DNA of 64,000 bases, taken from an uncultured Lachnospiraceae bacterium (GTDB lineage Bacteria; Bacillota; Clostridia; Lachnospirales; Lachnospiraceae). Position numbers and translations under genes: made by a program. The stretch covers positions 1 through 64,000 of the forward strand of contig CAJUEY010000013.1 of the NCBI GenBank assembly GCA_910585825.1, in the 5' to 3' direction. This document shows positions 25,409 through 32,856 of this stretch, one piece after another; position 1 is the first letter of the stretch; each line of letters starts with the position of its first letter. The notes beneath the pieces are model-generated. The model was given only the letters and a program-made list of their open reading frames with translations, had not been told where the DNA came from and did not search any database.

Positions 25409-26464
25409 ATGGATCAGATTATGGTGTACGGGTTTTGTATTCTGGCGGCTTTGATTTTGGCAGCGATGCTGTTTCGGTATCGTTCCATGACAAAGACATG
25501 GGAAAAGCAAATGCAGGACCAGAAAAATTCTGCCCAGGAAATGAAAGAATATCATGATATTCTGCGTATCGATATGAAGTGCCTGTTAAAAGATCAGGAA
25601 GAAACGGTATTGCATCTTGAGGATTCTTTTTCCCATATGAAAGAAACCGCAGAAAGCATCTATCGCCAGAAAAGCGAGCTGGCACAGGAGATTCTTTGTA
25701 AGGAAGAAGGTCTTCTGGATGTCAAAAATGAAATATCAGCGCTGAAAAATGAAACAGAAGGGCTTTCGGAAACTACGGCCGAGGTGCTGCTGCAGATGGA
25801 GAAACTGGAAGGCTGCAGTCAGTCCGCCAACGATGTATACAGGGAATTTTTGGAAAAGAATCAGGAACGGAAGAAATCAGCGGATCAGGTGCAAAAGCAG
25901 GCGGATTTTATTATAAATTTCGGGAAAGAATTCAAAGAGCAGGTTCAGTGGGCGCTTGATTTGGCGGAGCAGATAGAACTGCTGTCTTTAAATGTGAATA
26001 TTGAGGCGGCAAAAAACGAAGAGAAGGAAAATGGATTTTCAGTGATTGCCCTGGAGATGAGAAAGCTTTCGGAAGAGAGCAGGGAGCTTTCCGATGCATT
26101 TGTCAGAAAAAATCAGATGTTTTGTGAATATGCGCAGCAGAATAAAGACAATATAGATCATATGATAAAATTACAGGAAACAGAACAGACAAAGATTACA
26201 AAAACAGGTTTTCTGTTGGAGCAGCTTTTTCAGGAAACACAGAAAGCAGCCCGGGCGGCGGGAGAGGTTTCCGGCGGTATAGAGGGGCTGGAAACAGCAA
26301 GGGAGAAGATGCTGGGATTGTTGGAGCAGCTGCCGTCTGTAAAGAATCACGAGCAGGAAGAAATCACATTAGAAGAATGGCAGAATATACTGGCGAAGGC
26401 GAAAGAAGGCAGCGGAAGTCTGATGAAACTGACGGAAGAGATGCAGGTCAGAATAACAGAATAG
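25409..26464 (+). CDS. Diverged methyl-accepting chemotaxis-type signalling protein
   Basis: This 351-residue protein has one N-terminal membrane helix (about 4-22), no ligand-binding or HAMP domain, and a long coiled coil. The hairpin tip of MCP signalling domains is recognisable around residues 185-215 in EQIELLSLNVNIEAAKNE and NGFSVIALEMRKLSEES, matching the usual QTNLLALNAAIEAARAGE and GFAVVAEEVRKLAE. Tip residues are only partly conserved, so coupling to CheA/CheW is uncertain. No other chemotaxis gene is in the window. The start fits AGGAGAGAAGGGG upstream. Confidence 0.7.
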   Translation: MDQIMVYGFCILAALILAAMLFRYRSMTKTWEKQMQDQKNSAQEMKEYHDILRIDMKCLLKDQEETVLHLEDSFSHMKETAESIYRQKSELAQEILCKEEGLLDVKNEISALKNETEGLSETTAEVLLQMEKLEGCSQSANDVYREFLEKNQERKKSADQVQKQADFIINFGKEFKEQVQWALDLAEQIELLSLNVNIEAAKNEEKENGFSVIALEMRKLSEESRELSDAFVRKNQMFCEYAQQNKDNIDHMIKLQETEQTKITKTGFLLEQLFQETQKAARAAGEVSGGIEGLETAREKMLGLLEQLPSVKNHEQEEITLEEWQNILAKAKEGSGSLMKLTEEMQVRITE

Positions 26465-26509
26465 TAATAGAAAAGCTGCGGCTTGAGTTCAATGAATCGG
26501 AGTGATAAT

Positions 26510-27370
26510 ATGAAATTGGGAATTGTTATGGAAGGCGGCGCCAGCAGGACCGTATTTTCCTGTGGTGTGGCAGACTGTTTTCTGGAAGAAGACCTGATGC
26601 CGGATTATTTTGCGGGGGTGTCTGCGGGAATTGCCTTCGGAGTCTCCTATCTTTCCAGACAGAGAGGCAGAAACAGAAAAATCATAGAAACTTACATGCC
26701 GGATAAACGGTATATGGGAATCCGGTATCTGTTTGAACGGAATATGAAATCATTTTATAATATTCCTTTTGTATTTCATGAAGTCCCAAACCGATTGCTG
26801 CCCTTTGACTATGAGGCATTTGCCGCATATCCGGGAGAAGTAGAGGCTGTGGTAACCAATATCAAAACAGGCAGGGCGGAATATCTTCCAGTTCCCAGAG
26901 ATGATAAGGATTTTCGAGTGATTGTGGCGAGCTGTGCATTACCTGTTTTGTTTCAGCCTGTAAAATTAGGAAATCATTATTATCTGGACGGCGGTGTGGC
27001 GGATTCCGTTCCGTATAAAAGAGCGTTGGAAAAGGGCTGTGATAAGGTTGTTGTAATTCTGACCAGAGAACGGGACTATGTCAAAAAGACAGAGAAAACC
27101 ATTCATACGGTATCAAAAGTATATCAGCATTATCCACGGATAGTAGAAAGTTTAAAAAAACGGGCAGAGAATTATAACCAGTGTATGAAGGAGTTGTATC
27201 AGGCTGAAAAAGAAGGAAAAGTATTTGTGATTGCACCGAAGAGTACGCTGGGGGTAGGACGTACCGAAGATTCGCCCAAAAAGCTGTTAAAACTCTATGA
27301 GGAAGGGTATTATCAGGCAAAAGAGAACATGCATGCATTGCAGTTATATCTGAAAGACGATAAAGTTTAG
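26510..27370 (+). CDS. Patatin-like phospholipase
   Basis: This 286-residue cytoplasmic hydrolase of the patatin family probably acts on phospholipid or lysophospholipid acyl esters. The oxyanion loop is MEGGASRTVFSCGV, the nucleophile elbow is GVSAGIAFG (G-x-S-x-G), and the catalytic Asp is in DGGVADSVP. ATG at 26510 was chosen because the domain begins there (MKLGIVMEGG) and CGGAG lies eight bases upstream. It follows the MCP-like gene by 45 bases on the same strand. Confidence 0.9.
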   Translation: MKLGIVMEGGASRTVFSCGVADCFLEEDLMPDYFAGVSAGIAFGVSYLSRQRGRNRKIIETYMPDKRYMGIRYLFERNMKSFYNIPFVFHEVPNRLLPFDYEAFAAYPGEVEAVVTNIKTGRAEYLPVPRDDKDFRVIVASCALPVLFQPVKLGNHYYLDGGVADSVPYKRALEKGCDKVVVILTRERDYVKKTEKTIHTVSKVYQHYPRIVESLKKRAENYNQCMKELYQAEKEGKVFVIAPKSTLGVGRTEDSPKKLLKLYEEGYYQAKENMHALQLYLKDDKV

Positions 27371-27404
27371 ACCTAGTAGTCCGCACGAAAGACAGGTGGC
27401 GACA

Positions 27405-28856
27405 ATGAAACCAAAGGAGAAGTACAATAATGCAAAATATTGGCAGATAGGATTTTTTTCTTTTAATAATGCCGCTACGAATTTGTATCTGGCGTTAATG
27501 GGATATATTTCTTACTATGCCAATTCCATTGCCGGTTTCGGAGTCGTATTGATTTCTGTAATCTTAACGGCGCAAAATGTATTTGACGCTGTTACGGATC
27601 CTGTAGTGGGATTTCTGCTGGATCAGACGAAGGGACGGTTTGGAAAATTCCGTCCTTTTATGTTAGGCGGCAATCTGCTTATGGCATTAAGCTCCGTATT
27701 GATGTATTTTACAACACATGAAGTAGTTTCTTATTTGAGAGTGCCTTATTTTGTTCTGGTGTATGCTCTGTTTGTACTGGGATATACATTTCAGACCGTT
27801 GTGGCCAAATCCGGACAGTCGATTCTGACAGATAATCCCAGACAAAGGCCGGTGTCTACTTATTTTGATTCGCTGTTTATCATGGCGGCTTATGGAGGAA
27901 CGGCGCTATTTGTAGGAAATTATCTGGTGCCCAAATACGGTGGATTTACAAATGAATCCTTATTTCGGGAATACGTATTCTGGGTTGTGCTTTTGTCTCT
28001 CTTATGTACGATACTGGCGATGATTGGAATTGCAGAAAAAGACAGGGAAGAGCATCTGATCAGGCATGCGGGATATCAGAAAATTTATGTCAGAGATTAC
28101 TGGGAAATCTTGAAAAATAACAAACCGATTCGTATGCTGATTATTGCGGCATGCACAGACAAATTTGCATCTACGGTGTATTCTCATACAACAGTGGGAG
28201 TTATGCTTTATGGGATTATGATGAAAGACTATGGGATATCCGGGCTGATTGGCGTTGTGACAGCAGTTCCGACTCTGTTTGTAGTCAGCGCTGGAATTCG
28301 TGTGGCGCAGAAAATGGGACAGAAAAAGTCTCTGGTTTGGTTTACAACACTGGGGATTTTTTTCCAGATGATCATGATGCTTGTATTGATGTCAGATCAG
28401 GTTCACAGGATTCATTTTTCCTGGACAGGGGTGAATGGAATCACAGTCTGGTTTGTGGGGATTTATATTTTGTTAAATGGGTGCAAATCCATTACCAATA
28501 ACATGGTTGTGCCTATGATTGCAGACTGCTCTGATTACGAGCGGTACCGCAGCGGTAAATTTGTGCCGGGACTTATGGGCGCTTTGTTTTCTTTTGTTGA
28601 CAAAGTATTTGCGGCGCTTGGAACTGCCTTTGTGGGAATTGTTATGATGATCATGGGGTATAACCGCAGACTTCCCCAGATCGGGGATGCGGTTACACCG
28701 GAATTGAAATGGACAACGCTGTTTCTTTATTGCATTATGCCCGTCATCGGCTGGATGTGTTCGCTTGTCTCTATGCGTCATTATGCACTGGACAAAGAGA
28801 CTATGCACGAAATCGTTCAAAATCTGCGGGAGAACGGCGGCCGAAAAAATACATAG
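27405..28856 (+). CDS. GPH-family sugar:cation symporter
   Basis: This 483-residue protein has about twelve membrane helices and belongs to the glycoside-pentoside-hexuronide (MelB-like) family in the major facilitator superfamily. The motif DAVTDPVVGFLLDQTKGRFGKFRPFML between helices 2 and 3 is seen here as DAVTDPVVGFLLDQTKGRFG and is diagnostic. Ion and sugar specificity cannot be read from sequence alone. It lies 34 bases after the patatin gene; no glycosidase is adjacent. Confidence 0.88.
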   Translation: MKPKEKYNNAKYWQIGFFSFNNAATNLYLALMGYISYYANSIAGFGVVLISVILTAQNVFDAVTDPVVGFLLDQTKGRFGKFRPFMLGGNLLMALSSVLMYFTTHEVVSYLRVPYFVLVYALFVLGYTFQTVVAKSGQSILTDNPRQRPVSTYFDSLFIMAAYGGTALFVGNYLVPKYGGFTNESLFREYVFWVVLLSLLCTILAMIGIAEKDREEHLIRHAGYQKIYVRDYWEILKNNKPIRMLIIAACTDKFASTVYSHTTVGVMLYGIMMKDYGISGLIGVVTAVPTLFVVSAGIRVAQKMGQKKSLVWFTTLGIFFQMIMMLVLMSDQVHRIHFSWTGVNGITVWFVGIYILLNGCKSITNNMVVPMIADCSDYERYRSGKFVPGLMGALFSFVDKVFAALGTAFVGIVMMIMGYNRRLPQIGDAVTPELKWTTLFLYCIMPVIGWMCSLVSMRHYALDKETMHEIVQNLRENGGRKNT

Positions 28857-28904
28857 TACATGTCAGGTGTTATTTACGGATAGAAATGCGCAAACATTGT
28901 GACG

Positions 28905-28941
28905 CACATCTGGCAGAAAGCAATTTTTAAACACGCTCTAG
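28905..28941. repeat. Partial end of repeat family B
   Basis: These 37 bases repeat the right end of the element at 28938-29103 (compare 29067-29103) with a few changes. They abut the full copy at a shared CTAG, so the full element appears to have inserted at, or beside, the end of an older, truncated copy. Confidence 0.7.
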
Positions 28942-29103
28942 AGCGTGTTTGAAAATTCATTCCCACCATCTGCGTCCCCCACTTCGCGGCATATTTGCAC
29001 CAAATTCGGTCAACGTAGCCCGCTACGCCTCTCTCATTTGGTACAAATCTTCCACAAATTGGAAAACACATCTGGTAAAAAGCAATTTTCAAACACGCTC
29101 TAG
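28938..29103. mobile_element. MITE-like element, repeat family B, full copy
   Basis: This 166-base non-coding element is bounded by 20-bp perfect terminal inverted repeats, CTAGAGCGTGTTTGAAAATT at the left and its complement at the right (29084-29103). It encodes no transposase. TA lies immediately outside the GAGCGTG core on both sides, as expected of Tc1/mariner-IS630-type MITEs, though this is inference. Its right end supplies the stop codon of the next gene. Confidence 0.75.
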
Positions 29104-30068
29104 TATACGTAGGGCGCGGAATGAAGGCCGCTGTGATAACAGAGGTTTCCAAGAGAAGAAAGCAGCTTTGCAATGGCAGCCTGTTCTTCTTTCGGAGAAT
29201 GCTCTGTGGCAAAAAAGGCGGCAATGTCATTTAACATCCGGCCATACTGTATTTTGGCTTTTTCAAAGAGGTCCACAAAGCTTTCGGATGACCGGTGTTT
29301 TTGATCCCAGGGATTTGCCCAGATATGGTGGGAAAGATTACAGGGATCTTTGTGGAAAATAAGAGTATCGCTGGGGATGAGAGGAGATAATACCGGATAG
29401 CCGGGAAAAACCGCCTCTAATCTGCGTATTAGTGATTTTTTACGCCCGGATGGATCATAAAGCAGCTTAGTCGCTAACTGCATGGCATGAATGGCCTGCA
29501 GAATCCGATGCCTTGTTAAGCCGAGTCCGGGATAAGTTTTGGAAAATGCATAGTACAGCAGAGTGGAAACTACCATACGCTGATCGGCAGAAAGAAAGAT
29601 GCTTTCGTTTTGATGAAATTCGCTGGGCAGCCTGCGCTGATAATGCCATAAAAGAGTCGTATCAATATCGGTTTCCAGACGGATATGGCCGCCGATATAC
29701 CCTCTGGTCGTTTGGCCGTAGCGGCTTTTGGCGTAAACATAGGGGTGGCATGCAGTATCCAAAAGATAATGTCCGATAAATCCCAGAATATAAGTATGGG
29801 CAATCTGCTGCTCTCTGTCCGCGGGGAAAATCCGGGGGCTTTCCAGAAGGTATCTGAGAAACTTCCTGGTATCTGCTGTATGGGCAGTAGAGCCGGGATT
29901 CTTTTTCGGCGTCATCAAAGATAAAATATCATAGAAAAAAATATCCGGTCCCTGAAGGCCGAGGCAGAATACGGTGTGGTTTTTCTGGATGGTCTGTTTT
30001 AGAGTGGAATTGTGTATGAGCTGGTAAGTCTGCTGTCCAAATAAATAGTGTGTTGTAAAACCTGGCAT
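29100..30068 (-). CDS. Zinc-dependent phospholipase C family protein
   Basis: This 322-residue protein begins MPGFTTHYLFGQQTYQLI, which with GLQGPDIFFYD and GFIGHYLLDTACHPYVY matches the zinc-dependent phospholipase C/S1-P1 nuclease-like family (Pfam 00882 type). Conserved His and Asp residues in these motifs would bind zinc. No signal peptide is present, so it is likely cytoplasmic. The C-terminal stop TAG lies inside the terminal repeat of the MITE-like element, and the protein ends SAPYVY, so it may have lost or changed its native end. Confidence 0.8.
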   Translation of the reverse strand: MPGFTTHYLFGQQTYQLIHNSTLKQTIQKNHTVFCLGLQGPDIFFYDILSLMTPKKNPGSTAHTADTRKFLRYLLESPRIFPADREQQIAHTYILGFIGHYLLDTACHPYVYAKSRYGQTTRGYIGGHIRLETDIDTTLLWHYQRRLPSEFHQNESIFLSADQRMVVSTLLYYAFSKTYPGLGLTRHRILQAIHAMQLATKLLYDPSGRKKSLIRRLEAVFPGYPVLSPLIPSDTLIFHKDPCNLSHHIWANPWDQKHRSSESFVDLFEKAKIQYGRMLNDIAAFFATEHSPKEEQAAIAKLLSSLGNLCYHSGLHSAPYVY

Positions 30069-30200
30069 AATGAAAACCTCCTACTTCAGGTAACGATTCA
30101 GCCTTCGGCCTCATAATTTCCGTTCAGGAACCATTATACCCTAAAAACTGGAAAAAAACAGTATCTTGTGATATACTTTTGCATTAGTGAGTGAAAATGT

Positions 30201-30344
30201 GTTGCTGTTCACTCCTGGACCGTGCACTGCGCTGCACGGTCACAGGCCAGTACAGTACTGGGGCCGGAATCCGGTCTCTTGCCGTAAGGCGACTTTAAAT
30301 AGGCCGGATTCGTTACTGTGAACACCATGGGTGTGAACAGTAAT
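30201..30344. repeat. Structured intergenic repeat, family A, copy 2
   Basis: This 144-base element is nearly identical to the copy at 49211-49354. The left end GTTGCTGTTC is complementary to the right end GAACAGTAAT allowing wobble pairs. Internal palindromes include GTGCACTGCGCTGCAC, CCAGTACAGTACTGG and GGCCGGAATCCGG. It lies in the 333-base gap between two divergent genes, upstream of the LTA-synthase-like gene. Confidence 0.85.
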
Positions 30345-30401
30345 GAAAATGTGCCCAGAAACGAACAACAATAGCAAAACAAAAACAAATGAGGACAAAG
30401 A

Positions 30402-32354
30402 ATGAAAATCAGGATTCATATTACAAAAAGAAATATTATGTGTGCGGCGGCAGTGGCCGTCATTTCTGTTCTTTCCCATATTCTGTCCGGCATTTCTGTA
30501 TTTAATATGATTTTATTTCCGGCGCTTTATTTTGCAGTAAAGAATATAGAGATTGAATTGAATGAGAAATACAACTGGTTGTTTCTGGCGGGAGTAATCG
30601 GAGTCGGAAGCGTATTGACAACATGGCTGATTCAGTATCTTCTTCTGGTAGAAGACTTGCGGATAAGAATTTCAAACAGGACTTTTTTTCTGAATATCTG
30701 CTGTGTGTTGTTTATGTATCTGGCGGTGCAGATCTTTACCAACAGAGGGGAACGAACCTGCATGATTTCCCATATTTTGCTTTTGGTGTTTGCCGGGATT
30801 AATTATTTTGTATATGATTTCCGGGGAAATGAGCTGACCTTTGGGGATTTCAAATCGGTGTCTACGGGATTGAGCGTGGCGTCGAATTATCGTTTTGTCC
30901 TCAATGCCCAGGCAATGAATACGATTCTTTTGACAGTGGTGTTTATTGCCGGAATCCGCAAATTAAAAATTCAGTGCGGGAAGGTATGGCTGATGCGGAT
31001 TTTGTGTTTTTCTCTGGCTGTTTGTTCTTTTGTGTATGTAGCGGAAAAAACCCAAAATACCGTGACGGAAACCTGGGAACAGAAAGGATCTTATCAGAAT
31101 GGATATCTGCTGAATTTTGTGTTGAGCATACGGGATTCTTTTGTGAAAAAACCGGAGCGCTATTCGGAAAAACTGATCCGGAATCTGGAGAAGGAATATG
31201 AGGATGCGCAAACTTCCGTACAGGGAAAAAAGCCTGCAGTAATCGTGATTATGGACGAGTCCTTTGCAGATTTTAGCGTATTGGGAGATCTGAAGACTAA
31301 CCAGGAGGTTACGCCTTTTATTGATTCATTGAAAGAAAATACAATCAGAGGATATGCTTTGGCTTCGGTGTTTGGAGCGAAAACGCCGAATTCGGAATGG
31401 GAATTTCTGACGGGAAACAGTATGGCATATCTGCCGCCGGGCTCTGTTGCGTATCAGCAGTATCTGGTGGAAGAAAATGCATATTCTATATTGGATACCA
31501 TGAAAAAAGAAGATTATACCTGTGTGGCTATGCATCCTTATTATGAAACAGGCTGGAGCAGAGATAAGGTCTACCCGATGCTGGGATTTGACGAGATGTA
31601 TTTTCTGGATGATTTTGATCAGAGTAATCTGATGCGCAGGTATGTATCTGATGCAGTGATGTTTGATCAGGTTATCAAACGGTACGAAGAGGGAAAAGGA
31701 AAGGAAAATTTGTTTTTAATGGGCATTACGATGCAGAACCATGGAGGATACCGGGATGCCTATGATAATTTTAAAACAGATGTCTATGGAACTAATGTTT
31801 CTTATTCGGATGTGAATCAGTATCTTTCTCTGGCGCATCAGACGGACCTTGCGGTAAAAGATCTCATTTCTTATTTTTCAAAAGAGAAAGAGCCTGTGGT
31901 CATCTGCTTTTTCGGAGATCATCAGCCCAGTTTGAATACAGCTTTTTACCGGAGGTTAAATGGCAAGGGATTGTCGGGGCTGACGCTGGAGGAGTTGGAA
32001 GAACTCTATGAAGTGCCGTTTTTTATCTGGACAAATTACGAGAGTGAAAGCGAAACCGTAGAACGGACAAGTTTGAATTTCCTCTCTACGATGCTGTTAG
32101 AGCGGGCGGGGATTCCACTGTCGCCTTATCAGAGTTTTCTTTCTGATTTGAGGAAAGAAGTGCCGGCTATGAATGCAAGGGCATATTATTCCAATGACAG
32201 GAAAAGATATGTACATTACGGAGAGGGCAGCAGGAAAGAAGAAGTCTGGATCGATCGATACCGCATCCTGCAGTACAATGGACTGTTTGACAATAAGAAC
32301 CGAAGTACAGAGTTTTTTAAACATCAGCAGACAGAGCAGGAGAAAACTCCGTAA
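30402..32354 (+). CDS. LTA synthase/sulfatase-family phosphoglycerol transferase
   Basis: This 650-residue membrane enzyme has about five N-terminal membrane helices and an extracellular sulfatase-fold domain from about residue 275. The metal and catalytic motifs are IVIMDESFAD (Glu286), AKTPNSEWEFLTG with the candidate nucleophile Thr328, MHPYYETGW, MQNHGGY and FFGDHQPS. LtaS-type enzymes polymerise glycerol phosphate from phosphatidylglycerol onto lipoteichoic acid; a related role in modifying surface glycans is possible. The ATG at 30402 opens a run of Arg/Lys before the first helix. The family A repeat ends 57 bases upstream. Confidence 0.87.
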   Translation: MKIRIHITKRNIMCAAAVAVISVLSHILSGISVFNMILFPALYFAVKNIEIELNEKYNWLFLAGVIGVGSVLTTWLIQYLLLVEDLRIRISNRTFFLNICCVLFMYLAVQIFTNRGERTCMISHILLLVFAGINYFVYDFRGNELTFGDFKSVSTGLSVASNYRFVLNAQAMNTILLTVVFIAGIRKLKIQCGKVWLMRILCFSLAVCSFVYVAEKTQNTVTETWEQKGSYQNGYLLNFVLSIRDSFVKKPERYSEKLIRNLEKEYEDAQTSVQGKKPAVIVIMDESFADFSVLGDLKTNQEVTPFIDSLKENTIRGYALASVFGAKTPNSEWEFLTGNSMAYLPPGSVAYQQYLVEENAYSILDTMKKEDYTCVAMHPYYETGWSRDKVYPMLGFDEMYFLDDFDQSNLMRRYVSDAVMFDQVIKRYEEGKGKENLFLMGITMQNHGGYRDAYDNFKTDVYGTNVSYSDVNQYLSLAHQTDLAVKDLISYFSKEKEPVVICFFGDHQPSLNTAFYRRLNGKGLSGLTLEELEELYEVPFFIWTNYESESETVERTSLNFLSTMLLERAGIPLSPYQSFLSDLRKEVPAMNARAYYSNDRKRYVHYGEGSRKEEVWIDRYRILQYNGLFDNKNRSTEFFKHQQTEQEKTP

Positions 32355-32405
32355 TAATATAGAGGCTATTATGTTACAAGGCTTCTGAGAAAGGCAGTTA
32401 AAAAT

Positions 32406-32837
32406 ATGGAACAGGATTTGTTGGAGAAGTATCAGAATGTAGTGGAAAACAATCCCTTTGCCGCAGCCATCGGACTGGAAATTCTAAAAATCCGGGAGGG
32501 ATATGCATATGCCAGAGTAAGAAAACGAAAAAAGCTGGAGAATATATATGGTGATATCCACGGCGGCTGTCTTTATGCAGTTGCCGACAATATGGCGGGA
32601 ATCGCCGCCAGTACCTGCGGGCATTATGTGACTACGGTAAACGGAAGCATTCAGTATTTAAAGGCCGGAAGAAACACAGAATATATTTTTTGCGAGGCGG
32701 AAGTCATTAAGTCAGGAAGAACGATCAGCGTGGTTTCTGTCAGGATCAGAGACGATCAGAATAGGTTGTTAAATACAGCGGAATTTACGTTTTTTCATTT
32801 AAAGAAAAGGGAGCTTTCTGTGGAGATAACAGAATAG
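32406..32837 (+). CDS. PaaI-like hotdog thioesterase
   Basis: This 143-residue protein has the PaaI/YdiI hotdog pattern: NPFAAAIGLEILKIREGYA, then NIYGDIHGGCLYAVADNMAGIAA, with the family HGG motif. Such enzymes hydrolyse acyl- or aryl-CoA thioesters; substrate is unknown. It lies 51 bases after the preceding gene and 19 bases before metH. Confidence 0.87.
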   Translation: MEQDLLEKYQNVVENNPFAAAIGLEILKIREGYAYARVRKRKKLENIYGDIHGGCLYAVADNMAGIAASTCGHYVTTVNGSIQYLKAGRNTEYIFCEAEVIKSGRTISVVSVRIRDDQNRLLNTAEFTFFHLKKRELSVEITE

Positions 32838-32856
32838 AAGGACAGGAGAGGACAGC

